A DNA stretch of 64,000 nt, taken from assembly GCF_009707365.1 (NCBI RefSeq), contig NZ_CP046122.1:3410001-3474000 (forward strand), read 5' to 3'. The translations under genes were made by a program, and so were the position numbers. Shown here in pieces: positions 52,674 to 59,490 of this stretch (positions are counted from its first letter, which is position 1; every line of letters begins with the position of its first letter). The stretch comes from Microlunatus sp. Gsoil 973 (GTDB lineage: Bacteria > Actinomycetota > Actinomycetes > Propionibacteriales > Propionibacteriaceae). The notes beneath the pieces are model-generated. The model was given only the letters and a program-made list of their open reading frames with translations. It made no database searches and was not told the origin of the DNA.

Positions 52674-54272
52674 ATGGTACGCAAGCCGCCGTCTGCCGGA
52701 TCTCTCGGCGTCACTGCTGTGCTGGTCGCCGCCACGGTCGTCTGGACCATGTTGGTGATGCATTCCGATCTCATCGCACCGCTGGACGAATGGGCCGGAC
52801 ACTCTCCGGTGGCGCCGCTGTCGGTACTGGGTCAACTGGCCGCCGCGTTCGCCTTGATCACCGAGCCGCTGTTGATCTACTTCAGCCTGCTGGTGATGGC
52901 GGTCTGGGCGTTCCGCAACCGGATGCGGCATCTTGCCGGGGCGCTGGCGTTGATGGTGGTGATCGGCTGGGGTGGCGGAGGCTTGCTGCGGTTGCTGCTG
53001 GGCAGGCCGCGGCCGGCGGACGCGCTGCACTTGATCAGCACGTCGGGCTATTCGTTCCCGAGCAGTCACATGTGCGCGGTGACGATCGGGGTGATCGCGA
53101 TCGGGACGGTGCTGGTGATCACCCGCAGGCGCCGGGTGGCGCAGCTTCAGTGGGCGCTGCTCGGCTTGGTGATCTTGGTCGCGGTCGGTCTGAACCGCTG
53201 GCTTCTGGCCGCGCACTACCTGTCGGATCTGATCGGCGGCGTGCTGTTCGGATCCGCCGCCGCTGCCGTCTGTCTGCTGCTGGCGGGCGTGTCGGTGTTG
53301 CCACCGTTCGTCACCCAGCAGGCGGCCGGTCGTGTGGCCCGGCACGCGGTGGAGTCGCCCGGTCCGCAACCGACGTCGCGCCGGTGTGCGGTGATCTACA
53401 ACCCGGCCAGAGTGTCGGACTGGCCCGGCTTCCGGCGGTCGATCGCGTACGAACTCCGGACCCGGGGCTGGGACGAAGCAATCTGGCTGGAGACGACTGC
53501 CGAGGACCCCGGCCGTGGCCCCGCCCGCCGGGCGATCGAGAGCAAGGTCGATCTGGTGATCACCGCCGGAGGCGACGGAACCGTACGGCTGGTGGCCGCC
53601 GAGCTGGCCGAGTCGGGGATCCCGTTCGGTGTCATCCCGGCCGGCACGGGCAACCTGCTGGCCAAGAACCTCGGCATCCCGCTGGACGAGCGGGCCGCGA
53701 TGGAGGTTGCGTTCAGCGGCCGCACCAGGCCGGTCGACGTCGTACGGGTGACCATCGACGACGACCGTGTTGATCATTTCGTCGTGCTCGCCGGGATCGG
53801 CATCGATGCGACGATCATGCAGGACACCAATCCCGACCTGAAGCGCGCGGTCGGATCGGTCGCCTACTTCCTGGCGGCTGCCCGGAACGCCAACCATCCG
53901 GCACTGCACGCGACCATCACCATCGATGACGGCGAGCCGATCAGGAGGCGGGCGCACGTGCTGGTGCTGGGCAACGTGGGGTATCTCCAGGCCAACATTC
54001 CGTTGATCCCCGACGCGAAACCCGATGACGGACTGCTCGACCTGTTGATCGCATCACCCCGCCGGCCGTCGGACTGGCCGCGGCTGATCGCCCGAGTCCT
54101 CACCCGACGCGACCGTGGTGTCGAAGAGCTGGAGCGGATGATCGGGAGCAAGATCAGGATCGAGGTCGCCGAAGGTGACCACTTCGAGCTGGACGGCGAC
54201 CCCTCCGGCGAACTGCACACGATGACTGCCGAAGTCCTCCCCGGCGCCCTGCCCATCCGCGTACCAGGCTGA
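52674..54272 (+). CDS. PAP2 phosphatase fused to diacylglycerol-kinase-type lipid kinase
   Basis: A 532-residue fusion. The N-terminal half is a membrane PAP2 phosphatase: LLRLLLGRPRPADALHL, SGYSFPSSHMCAVTIG (PSSH in place of PSGH) and NRWLLAAHYLSDLIGG carry the three motifs with His. The C-terminal half from ~235 is a DagK/LCB5-type kinase: CAVIYNPARVSDWPG, the nucleotide loop TAGGDGTVRLVAAEL (~298) and IPAGTGNLLAKNLGIPL. Joining a phosphatase with a kinase suggests phosphatidate/diacylglycerol or undecaprenyl lipid recycling (inference). ATG 52674 has no clear ribosome-binding site and a longer in-frame start at 52641 is possible. The repeat array follows its stop. Confidence 0.9.
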   Translation: MVRKPPSAGSLGVTAVLVAATVVWTMLVMHSDLIAPLDEWAGHSPVAPLSVLGQLAAAFALITEPLLIYFSLLVMAVWAFRNRMRHLAGALALMVVIGWGGGGLLRLLLGRPRPADALHLISTSGYSFPSSHMCAVTIGVIAIGTVLVITRRRRVAQLQWALLGLVILVAVGLNRWLLAAHYLSDLIGGVLFGSAAAAVCLLLAGVSVLPPFVTQQAAGRVARHAVESPGPQPTSRRCAVIYNPARVSDWPGFRRSIAYELRTRGWDEAIWLETTAEDPGRGPARRAIESKVDLVITAGGDGTVRLVAAELAESGIPFGVIPAGTGNLLAKNLGIPLDERAAMEVAFSGRTRPVDVVRVTIDDDRVDHFVVLAGIGIDATIMQDTNPDLKRAVGSVAYFLAAARNANHPALHATITIDDGEPIRRRAHVLVLGNVGYLQANIPLIPDAKPDDGLLDLLIASPRRPSDWPRLIARVLTRRDRGVEELERMIGSKIRIEVAEGDHFELDGDPSGELHTMTAEVLPGALPIRVPG

Positions 54273-54698
54273 CCCGCCGGACCCGGCGCCGAATCACCGC
54301 CCGGTCACCTTCCCGCACCAGTTAGTGCGCGGCGCACCAGTTCGTCGACAGCGCTCCCACCGCCGGCCCCGTTCCCGCACCAGTTGGTCAGCGACGCACC
54401 AGTTCGCCGACGGCGCACCCACCGGGACGGCCCATTTCCGCACCAGTTGGTCAGCGACGCACCAGTTCGTCGGCGGCGCACCCACCGGGACGGCCCATTC
54501 CCGCACCAGTTCGTCGGCGGCGCACCAATTACTCGGCCGCGCACCAGCTGCAGGCGGTGCGACGTCGAGTTGCTGCCGCGGGAACGAGCAACTGGTGCGG
54601 GAAGGTGCGGCGTGGCGGTGTCGGGCGGGCGACTACCGGGCGGGCGACTACCCGACGGCAACCGACCTGACGGCAACTACCCGACGCGGGCGGCCGGC
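54273..54698. other. Repeat-filled region between convergent genes
   Basis: These 426 bp carry no credible gene. Short ORFs read through the repeat and spell TNWC-containing peptides because the period is a multiple of three; they have no start signals. Bases 54310-54598 are the repeat element. The remaining ~100 bp contain CGGGCGGGCGACTACC-type short runs only. Confidence 0.6.
54310..54598 (+). repeat. CTGCAG-centred 19-bp-phase element, copy B (largest)
   Basis: The left part is a tandem array with ~63-bp period (units starting 54310, 54372, 54435, 54498), each holding two GCACCAGTT motifs 19 bp apart (GCACC starts at 54315, 54334, 54377, 54396, 54440, 54459, 54503, 54522 and 54541). GCACCAGCTGCAGGCGGTGC at 54541-54560 is the centre. 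To its right, in opposite orientation, come a degenerate unit and GAGCAACTGGTGC (54586-54598) in the same 19-bp phase. The element points outward from the centre on both sides. Confidence 0.85.
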
Positions 54699-55607
54699 TC
54701 AGGGACGGAACGGCGTACCGCGCCGGAACGCACGGCGTACGCGCGCCACGAGGACCGTCCGGGTGAAGATCTCCTCCCACACCCACCGCGTCATCTGGAG
54801 TCCCAGATCGCGTACCGCATCCTCCCGGCGCTTCTCCCGGACCATGACGTCGGCGGGTGTCTCGCCGGGGCCCACCAAGCGGCCGTACTTGAACTCGCCG
54901 TCGAACTCGCCGACCGTCCCTTGTTCGGGCCAGAGAAAGTCCACCGTGGCGATCTTGGTCGCTCCGTCGAAGAGTTCGGCCTGCAGCTGAGGCATCGGCA
55001 GACGTTCCTCGAAGAACACCACCCTGCTCAGTGACTCGCCGGGGCTTTCGCTCAACGGGTCGAGCAGTCCTGCCGCCGCCCGTGCGCGACGCGATCCGTG
55101 GCGCCGACGGGCTCGCTCCAGCTGCGCGGCCACGTCGTCCTCCGTCATCCCGGCGCGGAGTCCCGCATCTCCCGCGGCTACGCCCCACCCCAGCGGAACA
55201 GTCCGTGCGAGGTCGACGAAGGTACGGGCCAGGCTGGTCACCGGCAGCCCGTCGATCATGCACACATCATCGGACCGCAGCGGTGCTACGTGCACGTGGA
55301 CGAGTGACCGGATCCGACCACTGTCCGCGCGGTTGCGGGTCAGATGAACCTTTCTCAAGGCCGACCACGGCACCGGAAGTCCGTGCATCACCGCGGCCGA
55401 TGCGAAGCTGATCACGGAGTCACCCAGGCCGAGCGCGACAGTCGACTCGATCATCAGTCGGTGCAGCTCGTCGGGCTCGCGGTCGCTGTTGAGGACGTAC
55501 GCCCCACGTCTGAGCCGGGTCAACGAACCGGCTCGTCGACGCCTGGCCAGCTCGTCATGGGTTGTGCCGATGGCTACGAGATCACGGGTCAGCCGGAGTT
55601 CGCTCAC
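54699..55607 (-). CDS. AbiEi-like wHTH protein with nuclease-like C-terminal domain
   Basis: A 302-residue protein. The N-terminal ~60 residues resemble the AbiEi antitoxin winged helix: HDELARRRRAGSLTRLRRGAYV. The middle resembles the AbiEi repeat (VISFASAAVMHGLPV, TSLARTFVDLARTV). The C-terminal ~110 residues show a restriction-endonuclease-like set of acidic residues: SPGESLSR, IATVDFLWPEQ and GEFDGEFKYGR. Such proteins are widespread in actinobacteria. No AbiEii toxin is adjacent, so a toxin-antitoxin role is unsupported. Both flanks are non-coding DNA with copies of the same repeat family. Confidence 0.8.
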   Translation of the reverse strand: MSELRLTRDLVAIGTTHDELARRRRAGSLTRLRRGAYVLNSDREPDELHRLMIESTVALGLGDSVISFASAAVMHGLPVPWSALRKVHLTRNRADSGRIRSLVHVHVAPLRSDDVCMIDGLPVTSLARTFVDLARTVPLGWGVAAGDAGLRAGMTEDDVAAQLERARRRHGSRRARAAAGLLDPLSESPGESLSRVVFFEERLPMPQLQAELFDGATKIATVDFLWPEQGTVGEFDGEFKYGRLVGPGETPADVMVREKRREDAVRDLGLQMTRWVWEEIFTRTVLVARVRRAFRRGTPFRP

Positions 55608-55909
55608 ATCCTTACATTGGGCAAATTCGTGTCGGGTGGTTCACCCGGACAGCCGATCTGTGGATATGTCGGCGTGTTCTGCGGCCTGTGGACAGCGCGA
55701 GGTCCGTACGACCACCGCAGGTGGCGCACCCTTTCCTCGATCACGCGACCTTTACTCGACTTCGCACCGGCTGCAGGCGGTGCGCGGCCGAGCAACTGGT
55801 GCGGCACCGAGCAACTGGTGCGGCACCGAGCAACCGGTGCGCGGCCGAGCAACTGGTGCGGCACCAGCGCCGGGGCAGGGCGCGAGCACGGGACGGGCTC
55901 GAGTGGCGG
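55608..55909. other. Non-coding region between pheA and AbiEi-like gene
   Basis: These 302 bp hold the AbiEi-like promoter (near 55608-55760, with nothing else identified) and then repeat copy C at 55765-55860. No gene is supported; ORFs through the repeat encode SNWC-type peptides and are spurious. Confidence 0.5.
55765..55860 (+). repeat. CTGCAG-centred 19-bp-phase element, copy C
   Basis: GCACCGGCTGCAGGCGGTGC at 55765-55784 is followed by GAGCAACTGGTGC (55791), the same at 55810, GAGCAACCGGTGC (55829) and GAGCAACTGGTGC (55848). The spacing is exactly 19 bp, with GGCACC or GCGGCC filling between units. Only the right half is present. Copies A and B share centre and phase. Confidence 0.85.
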
Positions 55910-56902
55910 TCAGTGCGGGTGGTGTCGCAGGGAGTCGAGCCACTCGCGGGCGGCACGGTAATCGGCGTTCGACGTGCCGGGGAGGACGTGCTGCTGGGTC
56001 GCATCGGCACGCGGGAAGCTGCCCAGGAAGATCACCCGGGCCGAAACCCGATGCAGACCCATCAGGGCCTCGGCGAGGCGATCATCGTCGATGTGGCCCT
56101 CCACGTCGATCGCGAAACAGTAGTTGCCGAAGACGGTCTTGGTGGGCCGGGACTCGATCCGGCACATGTTGACCCCACGACTGGCGAACTGGTCCAGCAG
56201 CTCCAGCAGCGCCCCGGCACGGTCGGCCCGCATGAACAGCACCAGGCTGGTCTTGTCCACTCCGGTCGCCGGTCCGACCGGACCGGGCCGGGCCAGCAGG
56301 ATGAATCGGGTGACGGCCGCCTCGTTGTCGGCGATCTCCGAGGCCAGCGGGGTCAGTCCGTACAGCTGTCCGGCTATCTCCGAGGAGACGGCTGCGTCGA
56401 AACCCGACGACGGGTCCGCCACGGTTGCGGCCGCCGCGGCTGTCGAGCCCTCGGTGGTGATCGTCGCCTGCGGCAGGTTGGCCGCCAGCCAGTCGCGGCA
56501 CTGGGCCGCGGCATGCGGATGGGTGATCACCCGGCGGACGTCTGCCAACGCCGTCCCGGCCCGGGCGAACAAGGTGAACTGCACCGGCAGCAGCACCTCA
56601 CGCGTGATCATCAGCGGTTCGCCGTAGGTCAGGTTGTCCAGCGTCGCCGAGACACCGCCTTCGACGGAGTTCTCGATCGGTACGAGCCCGGAGGACACCT
56701 CGCCCGCGCGGACCGCGTCAAGGCAGGCCGCCACCGTCGTGTACGGGATCAGCTCGCCGCGGTCGCTTCCGGGAATGCTCAGCAGGGCCTGGTGGGTGAA
56801 CGTCCCCTCCGGCCCGAAGTAGCCATACCGCTGCGGTGTGGTGGATTCCGGTCGATCGTCTGGCACCCGATCAGGGTAGCCATCGGCTGACCCCCGTCGC
56901 AT
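55910..56902 (-). CDS. pheA: Prephenate dehydratase
   Basis: A 330-residue monofunctional prephenate dehydratase that makes phenylpyruvate for phenylalanine. The catalytic domain has YGYFGPEGTFTHQAL, VPIENSVEGGVSATLDNL and the threonine motif AAVTRFILLAR (TRF). The C-terminal ACT domain with the ESRP motif (NMCRIESRPTKT) binds phenylalanine as feedback inhibitor. No chorismate mutase domain is present. An alternative GTG start at 56863 would shorten it by 13 residues; neither has a clear ribosome-binding site. Confidence 0.96.
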   Translation of the reverse strand: MRRGSADGYPDRVPDDRPESTTPQRYGYFGPEGTFTHQALLSIPGSDRGELIPYTTVAACLDAVRAGEVSSGLVPIENSVEGGVSATLDNLTYGEPLMITREVLLPVQFTLFARAGTALADVRRVITHPHAAAQCRDWLAANLPQATITTEGSTAAAAATVADPSSGFDAAVSSEIAGQLYGLTPLASEIADNEAAVTRFILLARPGPVGPATGVDKTSLVLFMRADRAGALLELLDQFASRGVNMCRIESRPTKTVFGNYCFAIDVEGHIDDDRLAEALMGLHRVSARVIFLGSFPRADATQQHVLPGTSNADYRAAREWLDSLRHHPH

Positions 56903-56966
56903 CCGGTCGAGCCCGGGCGCAGTAATGACGTCGGAGCCGGTGCGTGCGTCCGGCCAGGCCCGAAGG

Positions 56967-58028
56967 TCAGGTCAGATGGACGGTGTCGATGGAATCCTGC
57001 AACGCCTTCTTGGTCCGGGCATCGGCATCGTTCGGCCGGGACGAGATGAAGGCGACGTATTCACCCGACGGACCTTTGGCGACCAACACGCTGACGCGGT
57101 CATAACTGCTCTTCACGCCGTCGACCTTGTAGTGCAGGTCGGCCGTGACGATTCGCGCCGGGCGCGGCAGGTTCTTGGTGATCGTGCTCCTCTTCGCGTT
57201 CTTGACCGTCACCACCGTGTCGTTGAAGGCGTTCTGCTGCCACCACGCGATGATCTTGTCGGCAGTCTCGGCGATGTTCTTGCCCGCGTGTTCCGTCGGG
57301 ACACTGCCGACATCGAAGGCGGCAGTCCAGTCGCTGCCCGAGCCGTTGTAGTCCTCGTGCACCGGAGCACTCGCCGTCATCCCCGGCGAGCCACCAAGAT
57401 CATTGAACTCCGTGGACCGGACCACGTACGGCTTCGCCGGCAGAGTGATCTCCAGACCGTCGAAGGCGAACTTCCGCGACGCCGGGTCGTACCCGGCCGA
57501 CGGTTCGGCGGTCGGAGACGGTGCCGGCAGTGAACCGTCGGCGGCCGGCGGAGGTGGTTGGAGGCCGACCGGTGTCGGCCGGCCGAAGACGGCAACGGCC
57601 AGCACGATCAGGCCGACCAGTACGACGGCCCCGATCCCGAGCAGCGCGGGCCTCAACGAGAACGACCCGGACGACCCGGAACGGACCGGCCGCTCGTAGC
57701 CGGGCGGGCGCGACCCTCGCGACGCCTGCGACTCTGCGGCGACCACAGCCCCTGCGCGTTGCCACGGGCTCGGGTCGGTCGCCTGGTGCCGTCCGGCGCC
57801 CGAGATGTCGCGCGCGGATGCGCCGTCCGCAGGATCCTGTGTTCCGGCGGGTGCGGAGGATTCCAGGTCCTCCGGTTGGGGTCGCGGCGCCGCGGGATCG
57901 GCGGCCAGGAAGCGCGTCCAGGCCGAGCCGTCCCACCACCGGTAACGGGCAGGACGCCCGGCCGGGTCGGGATACCAACCGGCGCGCGCTGTCACGAGGC
58001 CGAAGCATACGAGACGAGCAGACCGCAT
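56967..58028 (-). CDS. DUF2510 membrane-anchored protein
   Basis: A 353-residue protein. A DUF2510 unit lies near the N-terminus (AGWYPDPAGRPARYRWWDGS), followed by a Pro/Ser linker, one helix (LLGIGAVVLVGLIVLAVAVF) at about 145-165, a Pro-rich linker and an extracytoplasmic domain of about 170 residues that I do not recognise. DUF2510 proteins are common in actinobacteria and unassigned. ATG 58028 is supported by GGAGGAG seven bases upstream; a shorter GTG at 57995 has no such site. It is divergent from the TetR regulator. Confidence 0.85.
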   Translation of the reverse strand: MRSARLVCFGLVTARAGWYPDPAGRPARYRWWDGSAWTRFLAADPAAPRPQPEDLESSAPAGTQDPADGASARDISGAGRHQATDPSPWQRAGAVVAAESQASRGSRPPGYERPVRSGSSGSFSLRPALLGIGAVVLVGLIVLAVAVFGRPTPVGLQPPPPAADGSLPAPSPTAEPSAGYDPASRKFAFDGLEITLPAKPYVVRSTEFNDLGGSPGMTASAPVHEDYNGSGSDWTAAFDVGSVPTEHAGKNIAETADKIIAWWQQNAFNDTVVTVKNAKRSTITKNLPRPARIVTADLHYKVDGVKSSYDRVSVLVAKGPSGEYVAFISSRPNDADARTKKALQDSIDTVHLT

Positions 58029-58066
58029 CAGCCACTCCTCCGAATCCACATTTCTCAGTACTTTGA

Positions 58067-58087
58067 GTATCGGATACCCTCGGTATC
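58067..58087. promoter_or_regulatory. TetR-type operator between DUF2510 and TetR genes
   Basis: GATACC-CTC-GGTATC (58073-58087) is a perfect inverted repeat, and GTATC-G-GATAC (58067-58077) overlaps it. Both lie in the 87-bp divergent region, 28 bp before the TetR start. This fits autoregulation of the TetR/ATPase/YhgE operon and possibly control of the DUF2510 gene. Confidence 0.6.
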
Positions 58088-58115
58088 GCCATTCAGCAGG
58101 AAAGAGGACGGGATC

Positions 58116-58742
58116 ATGGCAACAGCTGGAAAGGTTGATCCGCCGTCGGCGCAACCCCGGCCCAAGCGGGCGGACGTCCGTGCCCGGATTCTCGGCGCCG
58201 CCCGCGCGGCCTTCGTCCGGGAGGGATACCAGCGCACCAATCTCGGCGACATCGCAGCCTCCGCCGGGTTCTCCAAGGGCGCGGTGTACTCCAACTTCGG
58301 CGGCAAGGCCGATCTGTTCACCGCGGTGATCAACGAACACACCGCGATCTTGATTAACACGGCACTGAGTTCCTCGGAGCGGCTGGTTGCTGCCGTGACG
58401 GATCCGGCCGCGATCGACGAGGTCGCCGAGGACGTCGCCGGCATCATCGTCGCCAACGCACCCGCCCTGACGATGTTGACGGAATTCCGATCGTTGGCCG
58501 CCGGTCACCCCGAGTTGGCGGCGGTCTACGCCAGGCTCCGCACCGAGCAACGGCACAATCTGCTGACCGATCTGCGCCGGCGAACAGCCGGCACCGCAGT
58601 GACCATCGACGAGGCGGATGCAGTGTTGATCCTCTCCCTCGTGCAATCACTCTCCGCCGAACACGCGATTGCCCCGGATGCCATGCCCGGTGAGTTGATC
58701 AAGAAGACCGTTCGTGCTGCGATCAAGGGAATCCTGCAATGA
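58116..58742 (+). CDS. TetR-family transcriptional repressor
   Basis: A 208-residue repressor. The N-terminal helix-turn-helix is RADVRARILGAARAAFVREG then LGDIAASAGFSKGAVYSNFG, which is the TetR signature. The ligand domain is unassigned. ATG 58116 follows GAGGACGGG. Its stop overlaps the ATPase start (ATGA), so the regulator, ATPase and YhgE-like genes form one operon. A palindrome upstream (58067-58087) is its likely site. Confidence 0.93.
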   Translation: MATAGKVDPPSAQPRPKRADVRARILGAARAAFVREGYQRTNLGDIAASAGFSKGAVYSNFGGKADLFTAVINEHTAILINTALSSSERLVAAVTDPAAIDEVAEDVAGIIVANAPALTMLTEFRSLAAGHPELAAVYARLRTEQRHNLLTDLRRRTAGTAVTIDEADAVLILSLVQSLSAEHAIAPDAMPGELIKKTVRAAIKGILQ

Positions 58743-59488
58743 CCCAGCCGACTCCGCAGCGTGCCGCCGAACTCGATGACGACGATGTGATCAACAAAGG
58801 TGATCCGCAGGAGCGTCCGGCACCGTTGATCACCGCCGAGGGCCTCGATTTCGGGACCGGCGCCCTGCGGGTCTTCGGCGGCCTCGACTTCGAGATTCCG
58901 GCCGGGCGGCTCGCGGTGATCATCGGACCGGCCGGTACCGGGAAGTCGATCCTGCTGGCCGCGATGGTGGGCAGATTCGCAGGATTCCGCGGTCGACTCC
59001 AAGTCGCCGGCCTCGACGCACACTCCGCGTCCCGTCAGCTCCGGATGATCAGCACCGCTGCCCGGATCGGCAGCTACGTCGACCTGGAACCCAAGCACAC
59101 CATCGCCGACGCAGTCACCGAACGAGCCGCAATCGAGGGCCTGCGCGGACACCAGGCCGAGGCGAGGTTCGAGCGGTTTGCTCATCTCGTCGATCTTGAC
59201 CTTGATCCGGAAGATCTGATCGATGATCTCGACGGTTACCACCGGACAATGCTGACCGTCGGGCTGGCCATGCTCCGACCGTCCCGGGTGCTCGTCCTCG
59301 ACGACGCCCATCGCGATCTCAACACGGCCGACCAGCGCCGACTCCTCGGCGGCCTGGTGGACCTGGCCGCGAGCACAACGACGACCATCGTCACCTCATC
59401 CGTCGAATCGACAACGATCCCCTACGACGCGGTACGGATCACCCTCCCTTCCCCCGGCACCTCCGTCCGTACGACCCCCAGCAGGTGA
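58739..59488 (+). CDS. ABC-type ATPase of the YhgE-associated class
   Basis: A 249-residue ATP-binding protein. Walker A is GPAGTGKSILLAAMVG and Walker B is VLVLDDAHRDL, with a second Asp where most have Glu. The LSGGQ signature is replaced by LDGYHRTML, and the switch His seems absent (TIVTSSVESTT). A ~30-residue acidic tail precedes the domain. Such degenerate ATPases accompany YhgE/Pip proteins in actinobacteria, and this one overlaps the TetR stop and lies directly before the YhgE-like gene. Whether it hydrolyses ATP is doubtful. Confidence 0.85.
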   Translation: MTQPTPQRAAELDDDDVINKGDPQERPAPLITAEGLDFGTGALRVFGGLDFEIPAGRLAVIIGPAGTGKSILLAAMVGRFAGFRGRLQVAGLDAHSASRQLRMISTAARIGSYVDLEPKHTIADAVTERAAIEGLRGHQAEARFERFAHLVDLDLDPEDLIDDLDGYHRTMLTVGLAMLRPSRVLVLDDAHRDLNTADQRRLLGGLVDLAASTTTTIVTSSVESTTIPYDAVRITLPSPGTSVRTTPSR

Positions 59489-59490
59489 TC

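Noticed and set aside
52524-53957. Minus-strand open frame opposite the PAP2/kinase fusion
   Set aside because: Composition is Arg/Gln/His-biased with no recognisable domain, unlike the clear fusion on the plus strand.
54310-54598. CRISPR array
   Set aside because: The array has no unique spacers, the repeat carries internal copies of the same motif, and no cas gene is nearby.
54294-54676. Small proteins with TNWC repeats encoded by the array
   Set aside because: Frames stay open only because the 63-bp period is a multiple of three; starts lack ribosome-binding sites and overlapping frames on both strands are equally open.
54699-55607. AbiE toxin-antitoxin system
   Set aside because: No AbiEii nucleotidyltransferase toxin lies on either side; both neighbours are repeat DNA and housekeeping genes.
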